Assembly (NCBI RefSeq): GCF_009184545.1
Contig: NZ_QJOW01000002.1
Location: 1 to 64,000 of the forward strand
Source of the DNA: Halosegnis rubeus
Lineage (GTDB): Archaea; Halobacteriota; Halobacteria; Halobacteriales; Haloarculaceae
Reading direction: 5' to 3'
DNA length: 64,000 nucleotides
A program made the translations under genes and the position numbers. Within the stretch, counting starts at the first letter, position 1. Every line of letters starts with the position of its first letter. The notes beneath the pieces are model-generated. The model saw only the letters and a program-made list of their open reading frames with translations. It searched no databases and had not been told where the DNA came from. This document shows positions 35,051-43,298 of the stretch, in pieces.

Positions 35051-35524
35051 ATGGCAGCAACAAGCACCGCTCTTGGCGTCGCGGCGCGGATTCACGAGCG
35101 ACTAGACGCGGCCCGACCGCTGGTCGTGGGTGGGCTGGCGATGCTCGTTGCCCTGAATCTGACCGCCGACACGTCGAGCATCCACGGCACCGTCCACATG
35201 CTCGAACACGCCGTGTTGGTGTTTCTCGCCGTGGAGTTCGCGCTCCACGTCGCCGTCTCGGACTCGCTGCCGACCGACCGGTGGCTCGAGGCGGGCGTGC
35301 TCGTGCCGTACGTGACGGTGACGGCGCTGTTGGTCGGTGCACACGCCGTCGGCTGTAGTGTCGGCCCGCTGTCGTCGGTGGTCGGCCCGCTCGACGCCGC
35401 TCACCAGTGTACCGCGGTCGGGCGTGAACTCCTCGCGCTCGACGTGGTCGCGGGGCTGGGCGTGGTGACGTTCCTGAAAGAACGGCTCGACGCGGTCGCG
35501 GCGCGGTTCGACAGCCCGTTTTAG
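35051..35524 (+). CDS. Four-helix membrane protein of unknown function
   Basis: 157 aa. About four hydrophobic segments: LVVGGLAMLVALNL, AVLVFLAVEFALHVAV, VLVPYVTVTALLVGAHAVG and LLALDVVAGLGVVTFL. Two His (HGTVHMLEH) and three Cys are scattered. No recognised family. Its TAG shares the TTAG tetranucleotide with the convergent glutaredoxin gene. Confidence 0.65.
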   Translation: MAATSTALGVAARIHERLDAARPLVVGGLAMLVALNLTADTSSIHGTVHMLEHAVLVFLAVEFALHVAVSDSLPTDRWLEAGVLVPYVTVTALLVGAHAVGCSVGPLSSVVGPLDAAHQCTAVGRELLALDVVAGLGVVTFLKERLDAVAARFDSPF

Positions 35525-35910
35525 AACGGAGCGTCGGTCGCGGCGTCGTTTTCTACCTCGTCGGGGTCGACGCCGAGCTTCTCGGCCAGCTCGCCCCGCT
35601 CGTCGAGTTCGGCGATGATGTCGCTGCCGCCGATGAACTCACCGTCGACGAACGCCTGCGGAATGGTCTCCCAGCCCGAATGTTCGTTGAGGGCGGCACG
35701 GAAGGCGTCGAGATTCTGGAGCGCATCGACCGTCTCCACGTCGTCGCGGTACTGCTGGAGGATGCCGATTGCTCGCTTCGAGTAGCCACACTGCGGCATC
35801 ATCGCGGAGCCTTTCATGAATAGGACGACCTCGTTGTCGGCGATGGCGTCGTCGACGCGCTCTTGGACGGCATCGGCGTCGAGTCCCTGCGCGCTCGGGT
35901 CGAATGTCAT
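35521..35910 (-). CDS. Monothiol (Grx4-type) glutaredoxin
   Basis: 129 aa. VVLFMKGSAMMPQCGYSKRAIGIL places a single Cys in CGYS, the CGFS-like active site of monothiol glutaredoxins, which bind and transfer [2Fe-2S] clusters. TIPQAFVDGEFIGGSDII supplies the cis-Pro and GSH-binding region. N-terminal 25 residues are an acidic extension. Likely an Fe-S carrier that works with the SufS/SufU system elsewhere in this window. Confidence 0.9.
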   Translation of the reverse strand: MTFDPSAQGLDADAVQERVDDAIADNEVVLFMKGSAMMPQCGYSKRAIGILQQYRDDVETVDALQNLDAFRAALNEHSGWETIPQAFVDGEFIGGSDIIAELDERGELAEKLGVDPDEVENDAATDAPF

Positions 35911-35949
35911 ACCCTTCCCTTCGCGTGGAAAGTAAAAGGCGTTGTGTCG

Positions 35950-36639
35950 TCAACAGCCACCACAGGTGCAGTAGCGTGTACACACCGGATTCTCGCAGTC
36001 GGGCGAACGCGCCGTGCAGTGTTCACGCCCGTGAGTGATGAGCAGCACGTGGAGCGGATACTTCAGCTCGTCCGGTACTAGCTCGTCCAGCAGGTCGTGC
36101 ACCTTCGCGTTCGAGGCTGACTCCGGGACGAGACCGAATCGCTTTGAGACGCGCTCGACGTGGGTGTCGACGGCCATCGTCGGCTTGCCGAAGTGGAAGT
36201 TCAAGACGACGCTCGCCGTCTTCGGGCCGATTCCCTTGATGTCGGTGAGCCACGGCTTCGCCGCGTCGGTCTCCATCGCGTCGAGGAAGGCGAGCGAGTA
36301 CGCGCCCCCGGTTTCGGCTCGAACCGCCGACAGCGCCCGCTGGATGCGGTCGGCCTTCGTCTCCGGGAGACCGGCGACGCGGATTACCTCGGCCAACTCC
36401 TCCGGCGGCGCGGACTCGATGGCGTCGTACCCCTCGTAGGTCGAAAAGAGGTTCTCCGCGGCGCGGCGCGTGTTCTCGTCGGCGACGTTCTGTGAGAGAA
36501 TCGTCGTCACCAGCTGGCGGACCCCCTCGCCCGGGTCGGCGTCGCTGCCGTGCTCACCGTCGCGCTCTGCCGGGCCGTACAGGTCCACGAGGTCGTCGTG
36601 AAGCTCGCGGACGCGCGTCTCGTCCCACGTTTCTTCCAT
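35950..36639 (-). CDS. nth: Endonuclease III (DNA glycosylase/AP lyase)
   Basis: 229 aa from ATG 36639 (an ATG at 36660 adds seven residues). The helix-hairpin-helix LTDIKGIGPKTASVVL has the catalytic Lys, and MAVDTHVERVSKRF has the catalytic Asp. Base excision repair of oxidised pyrimidines is the expected role. The C-terminal cluster region reads CTARSPDCENPVCTRYCTC, so the cysteine spacing (x6, x4, then x3 or x5) differs from the canonical x6, x2, x5; it should still bind a 4Fe-4S cluster but that is unproven. Confidence 0.9.
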   Translation of the reverse strand: MEETWDETRVRELHDDLVDLYGPAERDGEHGSDADPGEGVRQLVTTILSQNVADENTRRAAENLFSTYEGYDAIESAPPEELAEVIRVAGLPETKADRIQRALSAVRAETGGAYSLAFLDAMETDAAKPWLTDIKGIGPKTASVVLNFHFGKPTMAVDTHVERVSKRFGLVPESASNAKVHDLLDELVPDELKYPLHVLLITHGREHCTARSPDCENPVCTRYCTCGGC

Positions 36640-36707
36640 GCTCGAACGGAGGAGTGCCACCTATCTAAATCGCCGTGTCCAGCAGTGGCATCCGTCTCCG
36701 ACGGTAT

Positions 36708-36770
36708 CTGTATTGTTAACCCAATACAGTTAGAATAATAGAAATTGTGCTATATTGGGCGAATTCTAAC
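36708..36770 (+). promoter_or_regulatory. Two nested dyads upstream of the P1B ATPase
   Basis: CTGTATTG (36708-36715) and CAATACAG (36722-36729) form a perfect 8-bp dyad with a 6-bp spacer. GTTAGAAT (36729-36736) and ATTCTAAC (36763-36770) form a second perfect 8-bp dyad with a 26-bp spacer that encloses the AT tract CTATATT. A TATA-like GATATTAATA (about 36773-36782) follows about 30 bp before the ATG at 36808. Such AT-rich dyads are typical operators for metal sensors of the ArsR/SmtB or DtxR type. Regulator identity is inferred. Confidence 0.6.
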
Positions 36771-36807
36771 AGCGATATTAATAGGTACGTGTCTCGTAGC
36801 TCCGATA

Positions 36808-39096
36808 ATGAGCAACGCGCACGGAGGCGACGACCACGGCCACGACGAGGGTCACACCCGGGACGTGCCCGCCGAACAGACCACGCTCTCGGTGCCGTCG
36901 ATGGACTGTGCCTCCTGTGCGGACAAGGTGACGGGGGGATTGGAGTCGGTGCCGGGCGTTACCCGCATCGACGCGAACCCGACGACCGGCACCGTCGAGG
37001 TCGACCACGAAGCCGGGACGACGCTCGCCGACCTCGAACGCGCCGTCGAGCGCGCGGGGTACGAGGTCACCGACGCGGACGACGGTGACGAGCGGTCGGG
37101 TACGTGGACCAGTACCCGCGCGCTTGCCACCTACGTCGCCGGCGTCGCGACCCTCGCCGGACTCCTGCTCGCGAACCCGCTCACGCAGGCTACGGGGCCG
37201 ACAGTCGAGGGGTTCCCGGTCGGCGATGTCGCGTACCTCGCTGCGGTCGCCGTCGGCGGGGCTGCCGTGTTCCGCAACGGGTACTACTCGCTGCGCCAGC
37301 GGAGTCTCGACATCGACCTGCTGATGTCGGTCGCCATCCTCGGCGCGCTGGCCGTGAGCGTCGGCTTCGGCGAACGCCTCTACTTCGAGGCGGCGATGCT
37401 CGCGACGCTGTTTTCGATTTCGGAGCTGCTGGAACGGTACGCGATGGACCGCGCCCGCGGCTCGCTCGCGGAGCTGATGGAACTCGCCCCGGACGATGCG
37501 ACCGTCATCCGTGACGGCGAGGAGGTGACGGTCGCGGCCGACGCGGTCGCGCGCGGTGAACGCGTCGCCGTCCGCCCCGGCGAGAAGATCCCCCGCGACG
37601 GGGTCGTGCGCGACGGGACCAGCGCCGTCAATCAGGCTCCCGTCACCGGCGAGTCGGTCCCCGTCGACAAGACGGCCGGCGACGAGGTGTTCGCCGGCAC
37701 CATCAACGAGGGGGGATACCTCGAAATCGAGGTGACGAGCGACGCCGGCGAGGACACCATCGCGACCGTCCTCGAGCTCGTGGAGGCGGCACAGCGCGAC
37801 ACGACCGACCGCGAGCAGTTCGTCGAGCGCTTTGCCGGCTACTACACCCCGCTTGTGGTCGGAGTCGCGATACTGCTCGCACTTGTTCCGCCGCTTTTCC
37901 TCTCGGGCGCGTGGGAGACGTACATCGTCTACGGGCTGACGCTGCTCGTGTTGGCGTGTCCCTGCGCGTTCGTCATCTCGACGCCCGTCACCGTCGTCTC
38001 CGGCATCACGAGCGCCGCCCGCAACGGCGTCCTCGTGAAGGGCGGCCGCCACCTCGAAACGATGGGTGACGTGGACGCCGTCGCCTTCGACAAGACCGGC
38101 ACGCTCACGAAGGGGGAACTCACCGTCACCGACATCGTCCCGCTGGGCGACAACGACGAACAGGACGTGCTCCGGTGTGCGCGCGGACTCGAGCGCCGGT
38201 CTGAACACCCGATCGGCGAGGCAATCGTCGCCCGCGCTGAGACCGCCGACGTAGCAGAGCGCGACGTCAAGGCGTTCGAGGCGCTCACCGGTCAGGGAGT
38301 CACCGCCGACCTCGACGGGACGACCCACTACGCCGGCACGCCCGACCTGTTTTCGGAGTTGGGCTTCGACCTCTCGCACGTCCACGCCGCGACCGACGGC
38401 GGACAGCTCACCCGCACGACCCGGAACATCTGCGCCCGGACGGGCTGTCTCGACCTGCTGGACGACGTGATTCCACGGCTCCAATCGGAGGGGAAAACCG
38501 TCGTCCTCGTCGGTACCGACGAAGAGGTGGAGGGTGTCGTCGCCGTCGCCGACGAGGTGCGGCCCGACGCCGGCCGCGTCGTCTCGACGCTCCGGGAAGC
38601 CGGCGTCCACGTCGCGATGCTCACCGGCGACAACGACCGCACCGCCCGCGCCGTCGCCGACGAGGTGGGTATCGACGACGTGCACGCGAGTCTCATGCCC
38701 GACGAGAAGGTGGCCGCCGTCGAACAGCTGCGTGAAACCCACGGCACGGTCGCGATGGTCGGTGACGGCGTCAACGACGCGCCCGCGCTGGCGACCGCTG
38801 ATGTGGCCGTCGCGATGGGTGCTGCCGGCACGGACACGGCTCTCGAAACCGCCGACATCGCGCTGATGGCAGACGACCTCTCGCGGCTCCCGTATCTCCA
38901 CCGGCTCTCCCGGAGTGCAAACGGAATCATCCGACAGAACATCTGGACGAGCCTCGGCGTGAAGGCGCTCCTCGCGGTCGGGGTGCCGCTCTCGCTGGTT
39001 CCGATTTGGGCGGCGGTGTTGGCCGGCGACGCCGGCATGACCGTCGGCGTCACCGGAAATGCGATGCGACTCGCCGGACTCAGTCCCGAGAAGTGA
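36808..39096 (+). CDS. P1B-type heavy-metal ATPase (Zn/Cd/Pb subgroup)
   Basis: 762 aa from ATG 36808. Start is His-rich (HGGDDHGHDEGH), then one HMA domain with MDCASC. Further motifs: TGESVPV in the actuator domain, CPCAFVISTPVT in helix 6 (CPC plus the ISTPVT context typical of Zn/Cd exporters), DKTGTLTKG with the phosphorylated Asp, SEHPIGEAI with the P1B His-Pro pair, and GDGVNDAPAL. It should export divalent zinc, cadmium, lead or cobalt. An in-frame ATG at 36745 is rejected because it would begin inside the operator. Ends 17 bp inside the convergent hydrolase gene. Confidence 0.92.
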   Translation: MSNAHGGDDHGHDEGHTRDVPAEQTTLSVPSMDCASCADKVTGGLESVPGVTRIDANPTTGTVEVDHEAGTTLADLERAVERAGYEVTDADDGDERSGTWTSTRALATYVAGVATLAGLLLANPLTQATGPTVEGFPVGDVAYLAAVAVGGAAVFRNGYYSLRQRSLDIDLLMSVAILGALAVSVGFGERLYFEAAMLATLFSISELLERYAMDRARGSLAELMELAPDDATVIRDGEEVTVAADAVARGERVAVRPGEKIPRDGVVRDGTSAVNQAPVTGESVPVDKTAGDEVFAGTINEGGYLEIEVTSDAGEDTIATVLELVEAAQRDTTDREQFVERFAGYYTPLVVGVAILLALVPPLFLSGAWETYIVYGLTLLVLACPCAFVISTPVTVVSGITSAARNGVLVKGGRHLETMGDVDAVAFDKTGTLTKGELTVTDIVPLGDNDEQDVLRCARGLERRSEHPIGEAIVARAETADVAERDVKAFEALTGQGVTADLDGTTHYAGTPDLFSELGFDLSHVHAATDGGQLTRTTRNICARTGCLDLLDDVIPRLQSEGKTVVLVGTDEEVEGVVAVADEVRPDAGRVVSTLREAGVHVAMLTGDNDRTARAVADEVGIDDVHASLMPDEKVAAVEQLRETHGTVAMVGDGVNDAPALATADVAVAMGAAGTDTALETADIALMADDLSRLPYLHRLSRSANGIIRQNIWTSLGVKALLAVGVPLSLVPIWAAVLAGDAGMTVGVTGNAMRLAGLSPEK

Positions 39097-39721
39097 GCCG
39101 CTGGAGCGTCTCGACCGCCCCGTCACCGATTGCGTGGCCCACGCCCTGATACGTCTCCGCGCTCGCGGCTGCACCCATCTCCGAGAGCGCCGCGGCCGTC
39201 GCCTCGGCGTGCTCGACGGAGACGTGGGGGTCTTCCGTTCCGACGCCACAGACCGCCGGCGTCCCGTCCAGAGTTCCCTCGCGCGGGCCAATCTCGTCGG
39301 TCGGACCGAGCAGTCCTCCGGCGAGCGCGACCAGCCCGCCATAGCGACGGGGTCGCCGCATCGCGAACTCCGTCGCCACGCTCGCACCCTGTGAAAAGCC
39401 CGCCAGCACCACCTCCTCGGGGTCGACACCCATCGCCTCGGTCTCGTCGAGTGCACGCTCTATCTGGCCGAACGCGGAGTCGAGATACGCCTGCCGGCGG
39501 TCAGTCACCGGATCCGTCAGCTCGCCCGGATACCAGACCCGGCCGGCCGCGGCCGGGGCGAGATACCGGACACCCCGTTCGTAGATGTCGTCTACGAGCC
39601 GGAGGATGCCGGCCGACGAGTCGCCGCGACCGTGGAGTAGTATGAGAGCGCGCTCGGTCGCCTGTGGCGGTGCACCGGCGCTCTCGATTCCCTCCCCCGC
39701 GTGTGGGTCGATGTCGCTCAC
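39080..39721 (-). CDS. Alpha/beta-hydrolase, MhqD-like carboxylesterase
   Basis: 213 aa from GTG 39721. ALILLHGRGDSS carries the oxyanion HG motif; the nucleophile Ser is in LAGFSQGAS, the Asp in GTEDPHVS and the His in GVGHAIG. This is the phospholipase/carboxylesterase (dienelactone hydrolase-like) group. It overlaps the upstream VOC dioxygenase gene by GTGA. In Bacillus the same enzyme pair (MhqO dioxygenase, MhqD esterase) is induced by quinone and diamide stress; a similar electrophile-detoxification role is inferred here. Confidence 0.82.
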   Translation of the reverse strand: MSDIDPHAGEGIESAGAPPQATERALILLHGRGDSSAGILRLVDDIYERGVRYLAPAAAGRVWYPGELTDPVTDRRQAYLDSAFGQIERALDETEAMGVDPEEVVLAGFSQGASVATEFAMRRPRRYGGLVALAGGLLGPTDEIGPREGTLDGTPAVCGVGTEDPHVSVEHAEATAAALSEMGAAASAETYQGVGHAIGDGAVETLQRLTSRD

Positions 39722-40617
39722 GGCTCGAGCGGAAGCTGTGACTCGATGAGCTCGCGGTCCTCCTCGAACCACTCTGGCAGATACAGGTGGTCACCGGGCG
39801 CGGGGTCGTCTCCGAGCATGTCCATCGGCTCGGTCGCGAGTTCAAACAGGATACCGCCGGCGTCACGCACGTACAGCGAGTGGTAGAAGTGGCGGTCTTT
39901 CACGTACGAGGCCCGCATGTCCTCGCGGCCGGCCAACTGCTCGCGCCACTCGTGGAGCCGTTCTTCGCTGTCGACGCCGAACGCGACGTGGTGGATGGTG
40001 CCGGCTCCCTCCCGGCCGAACTCGGTCTCGCGGTCGAGGATGTCGACGACGCCGCGGCCGGTCTCGTACCGGACGCGTTCGCCTTCCTGTCCGCCGCGCT
40101 CGAAGCCGAACGTCTCAAGAATACTCGCCGTCACGAACGGGCTCGCCGAGAGCAGCGAGACGCCGGAAACCCCGCGTGTCGCCGTCGACTCCGGGACGGT
40201 CTCCGTCCACGGCTCGCCGTGACCCTCGGTCTCCACGAGCGCGAGGTGCGTCCCGTCGGGGTCTTCGAGCGTGAGCGTCGGCTCGCCGAACCGCTCGGTC
40301 CGCTCGCCGACCGTCCCCGCGCTCTCGGCGACACGGGCGTCCCACTCGTCGAGCGAGCCGCTCGGCACGGCGAGGGCTGTCTCGGAAATCTGTGGCCGGC
40401 CCACCCGGCCGTCCGCCTCGTCGCGAAACGGGAGGAAGGTGACGGCGCTCCCGGCGCTGCCTGTCGCGTCGCCGTAGTGGAAGTGGTACTCGAAGCGGTC
40501 TTCCATGTTGACCGTCCGCTTCACGAACCGGAGTCCGAGCGTGTCGGTGTAGAAGTCGACGTTCGCCCGTGCGTCACGGACGATTCCCGTGACGTGGTGG
40601 ATACCCGTCGGATGCAT
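39718..40617 (-). CDS. VOC-family ring-cleaving dioxygenase, MhqO-like
   Basis: 299 aa in two vicinal-oxygen-chelate repeats. It starts GIHHVTGIVRDARANVDFYTDTLGLRFVKRTVN. Probable metal ligands are the first-repeat His (HHVTGI), the His in TIHHVAFGV of the second repeat and the Glu in GGILFELATEPMD. The family is annotated ring-cleaving dioxygenase or glyoxalase-like; MhqO acts on hydroquinone-type compounds (established for Bacillus). It is transcribed with the MhqD-like hydrolase. Divergent from another VOC gene at 40739. Confidence 0.82.
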   Translation of the reverse strand: MHPTGIHHVTGIVRDARANVDFYTDTLGLRFVKRTVNMEDRFEYHFHYGDATGSAGSAVTFLPFRDEADGRVGRPQISETALAVPSGSLDEWDARVAESAGTVGERTERFGEPTLTLEDPDGTHLALVETEGHGEPWTETVPESTATRGVSGVSLLSASPFVTASILETFGFERGGQEGERVRYETGRGVVDILDRETEFGREGAGTIHHVAFGVDSEERLHEWREQLAGREDMRASYVKDRHFYHSLYVRDAGGILFELATEPMDMLGDDPAPGDHLYLPEWFEEDRELIESQLPLEP

Positions 40618-40738
40618 ACACGCCGTTCACGCTCCACCGGTATAACGACGCCAGCGACGCGCGTGCCACTGACACCGGCGTCACCCGGCGACGTGGACGC
40701 CCGCGACTCCTTATGTAGGACGGCCACCAATAATGTGT

Positions 40739-41350
40739 ATGGCAGACGACAGCCCCGAAATCACCGCCGAGCAGCCAGACGCACCGTTCAACACCACCGG
40801 CACCGACCACATCACGGTCTGGGGATCGAACGAGGAGGACACCCTCGCATTCTACCGCGACCTGCTGGGGATGCCCCTCGTCCTCCGCCAGCCGAACCTG
40901 GACGACCCCTCCCAGACACACCTGTTTTTCGACACGGGTGACGGCCGGATGCTCACCTTCTTCGTGAGCGACGACCGCCCGTCGGCGGCGGGACAGCGAC
41001 CCCAGACCGGCGCGGTCCACCACCTCTGTTTCAGCGTCGACCCGGAGCGGTTCGAGGAGATGGAAGAATCCATCAAAGACGACGGCCGCGGCTACAACAT
41101 CTTCGACCGCGGTATATTCTACTCGTTGTACACCCAGGACAACAACGGGCTGGTCATCGAGATCTCGACGGACGTGTTCGACATCCCGGACGACCGGAAG
41201 GGCGAAGTGTTCGCAACCGCGCAGCGACTCCGCGAGGAGGACGGTGCCGACTTCGCGGAACGCGAGCACATGCGCCGCGCCATCGAGGAGCTCGGCATGG
41301 AGGTCCACGAGTACGACCTGCCGGAGGCGGCCTCGGGGACGGGCGTGTGA
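40739..41350 (+). CDS. VOC-family protein (extradiol dioxygenase/glyoxalase-like)
   Basis: 203 aa. The N-terminal acidic segment is followed by GTDHITVWGSNEEDTLAFYRDLLGMPLVLRQ, a VOC motif with a candidate His ligand, then AVHHLCFSVD and GLVIEIS, where the Glu is likely the third ligand. Function unknown. ATG 40733 (MCMADD) is an alternative two codons upstream. It faces the MhqO-like gene with a 121-bp intergenic region that may carry a shared regulatory site. Confidence 0.75.
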   Translation: MADDSPEITAEQPDAPFNTTGTDHITVWGSNEEDTLAFYRDLLGMPLVLRQPNLDDPSQTHLFFDTGDGRMLTFFVSDDRPSAAGQRPQTGAVHHLCFSVDPERFEEMEESIKDDGRGYNIFDRGIFYSLYTQDNNGLVIEISTDVFDIPDDRKGEVFATAQRLREEDGADFAEREHMRRAIEELGMEVHEYDLPEAASGTGV

Positions 41351-41393
41351 GCGAGATACGAAGATTCAAACCCGACCGACGTAACCCACGGCT

Positions 41394-41609
41394 GTGAGCA
41401 CTGGGGGACTCGAAACGGCGATTCGACGCATCGAACTGACGGACGACGAGCGCCGGACGGTCGCGCACGCACTCGATGGGGGCTACTACGAACAGCCGCG
41501 TGAGACGACACACACCGACATCGCCGCGGCGCTCGACAGCGACCCGATGTCCGTCGCGAAGACGCTCCGACGGGTGGAGCGACACGCGCTCTCGACGCTG
41601 CTCGATTAA
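41394..41609 (+). CDS. Stand-alone HTH_10 (bacterio-opsin activator type) DNA-binding domain
   Basis: 71 aa, GTG start at 41394. IELTDDERRTVAHALDGGYYEQPRETTHTDIAAALD matches the C-terminal HTH of Bat-type regulators (compare GYYEWPREATTRELAAELDVS in the complete regulator at 53293-54009), but no N-terminal sensory domain is present. The recognition-helix region SDPMSVAKTLRRVERHALSTLL also differs. A mini-regulator or a remnant. It shares TTAA with the convergent response regulator gene, 41606-41609. Confidence 0.68.
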   Translation: MSTGGLETAIRRIELTDDERRTVAHALDGGYYEQPRETTHTDIAAALDSDPMSVAKTLRRVERHALSTLLD

Positions 41610-42199
41610 AAGTCGCTCATGATCTGGGCGAACTCTTCGGGTCCCAGATTCGACAGCATCTCGTCGGTCTCTTGCTTGAGTCGCTCGCGCTCCGCGAGCA
41701 GCGACTCGAACTCGTCGCCCAACTCCTCGTCCGGATACTCCGAACGGAGTAGCTCTATCTTGCGTGTCACCGACAACAGCTCGGTGATGCGTTCGTCGTA
41801 GCCCGCCCGCGCGAGCAGTCTCTCGACCGTCTCGGCCAGCTCCTCTGGGTCGACCGGCTTCTCCAGATAATCGTCGAACGCCATGTCGGCTACGTCGAGT
41901 TCCGGTGAGACGCCGGTGACCATCGCGACCCGGCAGTCGTAGCCCCGCTCGCGAATCACCTCCAACACCTCGCTGCCGTCCATCCCCGGCATCTTTCTGT
42001 CGAGCAAGACCACGTCGACGCCCTCGAGCATCTCCAAGGCCTCCTCGCCCGACTGTGCGGTCCGGACCTCATAGCCGTCGAGCCACAGCGCGAACGCCTG
42101 TGTGACCCGCGGCTCGTCGTCGACGGCCAACACCACTGGCTCGGCCTGGTGCTCCTCGTCCGCGTCGTCGGCCTCGACACGGTCCGAGGTGGCCGTCAT
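41606..42199 (-). CDS. Response regulator with HalX domain
   Basis: 197 aa. Receiver: VVLAVDDEPRVTQAF with the acidic pocket, the phosphoacceptor Asp in VVLLDRKMPGMDG, MVTGVSPE with the Thr, and LEKPVD with the Lys. The C-terminal helical segment RITELLSVTRKIELLRSEYPDEELGDEFESLLAERERLK is the HalX domain, restricted to haloarchaea. Its function is not known; no DNA-binding domain is visible. It overlaps the histidine kinase gene by ATGA, which is its obvious cognate. Confidence 0.9.
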   Translation of the reverse strand: MTATSDRVEADDADEEHQAEPVVLAVDDEPRVTQAFALWLDGYEVRTAQSGEEALEMLEGVDVVLLDRKMPGMDGSEVLEVIRERGYDCRVAMVTGVSPELDVADMAFDDYLEKPVDPEELAETVERLLARAGYDERITELLSVTRKIELLRSEYPDEELGDEFESLLAERERLKQETDEMLSNLGPEEFAQIMSDF

Positions 42200-43221
42200 C
42201 TGGTCGTCACCTCGTGGAACGCGAATCGGGCACCGCCCTCGTCGCTCTCGCCGGCCTCGACCCGCCAGCCGTGCGCCTGCGCGACGGTCTTGACAATGTT
42301 CAGCCCGATTCCCGTCCCGGACTCGCTTTCCGTGTAGCCGTGGTCGAACAGCTGCTCTCTGTCGACGTGGCCCAGCCCGCTCCCGTCGTCGTTGACGGCG
42401 AAGCCGTCGTGGGTGGCCTCGACCCAGATCGACTCTGCACCGCCGTGTTCGCGGGCGTTGGGAAAGAGGTTCTCGAACAGCGTCTGGAGCCGCTCCGGGT
42501 CGGCCTCTAGGGTCACGTCGTCGCTCTCGAACGCGATGTCGCCGTGGCCGGCGACGTTCCACGCGTCCGACGCGACGGCTTCGAGCGACACTTGCTCCGT
42601 CTCGTCGACCGTCTGGCCCTGCGTCGCGAGTTCGAGCACGTCGTCGACGAGTTCGTCCATCCGGTCGAGTAGCTCGTCCAGTTCCTCCAGCGCCTCCTCG
42701 TCGTCGGTCGCCTTCGCGACCGCGAGGGTGGCTTTCGCCATCTGGAGCGGGCTCCGGAGGTCGTGGCTCACGACCGACGCAAACCGTTCTAACTGCTCGT
42801 TTTGCTGTTCGAGCTTGCGCTCACGCTCCTTTCGCCCGGTCACGTCGCGCATGATGCCGGAGAAGACATTCTGGCCGCCGTACTCGTACTCCTCGAATGT
42901 AATCGACACCTGTACCTCGTGGCCGTCGCGGTGTTCCGCCGGGAGTTCGATACCGCTCCAGTCGAGGGTTCGCTCGCCGGTCTCGATATACCGCTCGATT
43001 GCCGCCCGGTGGGCGTCCTGGAAGCGCTCCGGCATGATCGTAGTCAACGACTCCCCGACAAGCTCCTCGGGGTCGTAGCCGAACATCTTCTTAATGACGT
43101 CGTTGGCGAACCGGATCCGGTCGTCCGTGTCGATTGTGATGATCGCGTCCGAGCCGTTCTGGACCAACGCCTCGAAGAAGGCACGGTCAGTGAACGAGTT
43201 CGGCTGGGCACCGGCAGCCAT
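42196..43221 (-). CDS. PAS-domain sensor histidine kinase
   Basis: 341 aa, no membrane segment, so a cytoplasmic sensor. A PAS domain (AFFEALVQNGSDAIITIDTDDRIRFANDVIKKMFGYDPEELVGES) is followed by a PAC-like segment, coiled coil and HisKA with H-box VVSHDLRSPLQ. The HATPase_c domain has N-box ENLFPNAREHG, G1 VNDDGSGLG and G2 GTGIGLNIV. The Pro in the N box where Arg or another polar residue is usual is noted; the Asn is intact. Forms a two-gene operon with the HalX response regulator. Confidence 0.9.
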   Translation of the reverse strand: MAAGAQPNSFTDRAFFEALVQNGSDAIITIDTDDRIRFANDVIKKMFGYDPEELVGESLTTIMPERFQDAHRAAIERYIETGERTLDWSGIELPAEHRDGHEVQVSITFEEYEYGGQNVFSGIMRDVTGRKERERKLEQQNEQLERFASVVSHDLRSPLQMAKATLAVAKATDDEEALEELDELLDRMDELVDDVLELATQGQTVDETEQVSLEAVASDAWNVAGHGDIAFESDDVTLEADPERLQTLFENLFPNAREHGGAESIWVEATHDGFAVNDDGSGLGHVDREQLFDHGYTESESGTGIGLNIVKTVAQAHGWRVEAGESDEGGARFAFHEVTTR

Positions 43222-43298
43222 AGTTACTGTCTACTAGTTTGTGAGCGACGTTGATAAAGACTGCCGGGCGTCTCAGCGACTGAATCTACGCACGTCTG

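Noticed and set aside
36745-36807. Upstream ATG of the P1B ATPase giving a hydrophobic leader
   Set aside because: It would start inside the dyad/promoter region, and the first residues do not match the family; ATG 36808 gives the expected His-rich start.
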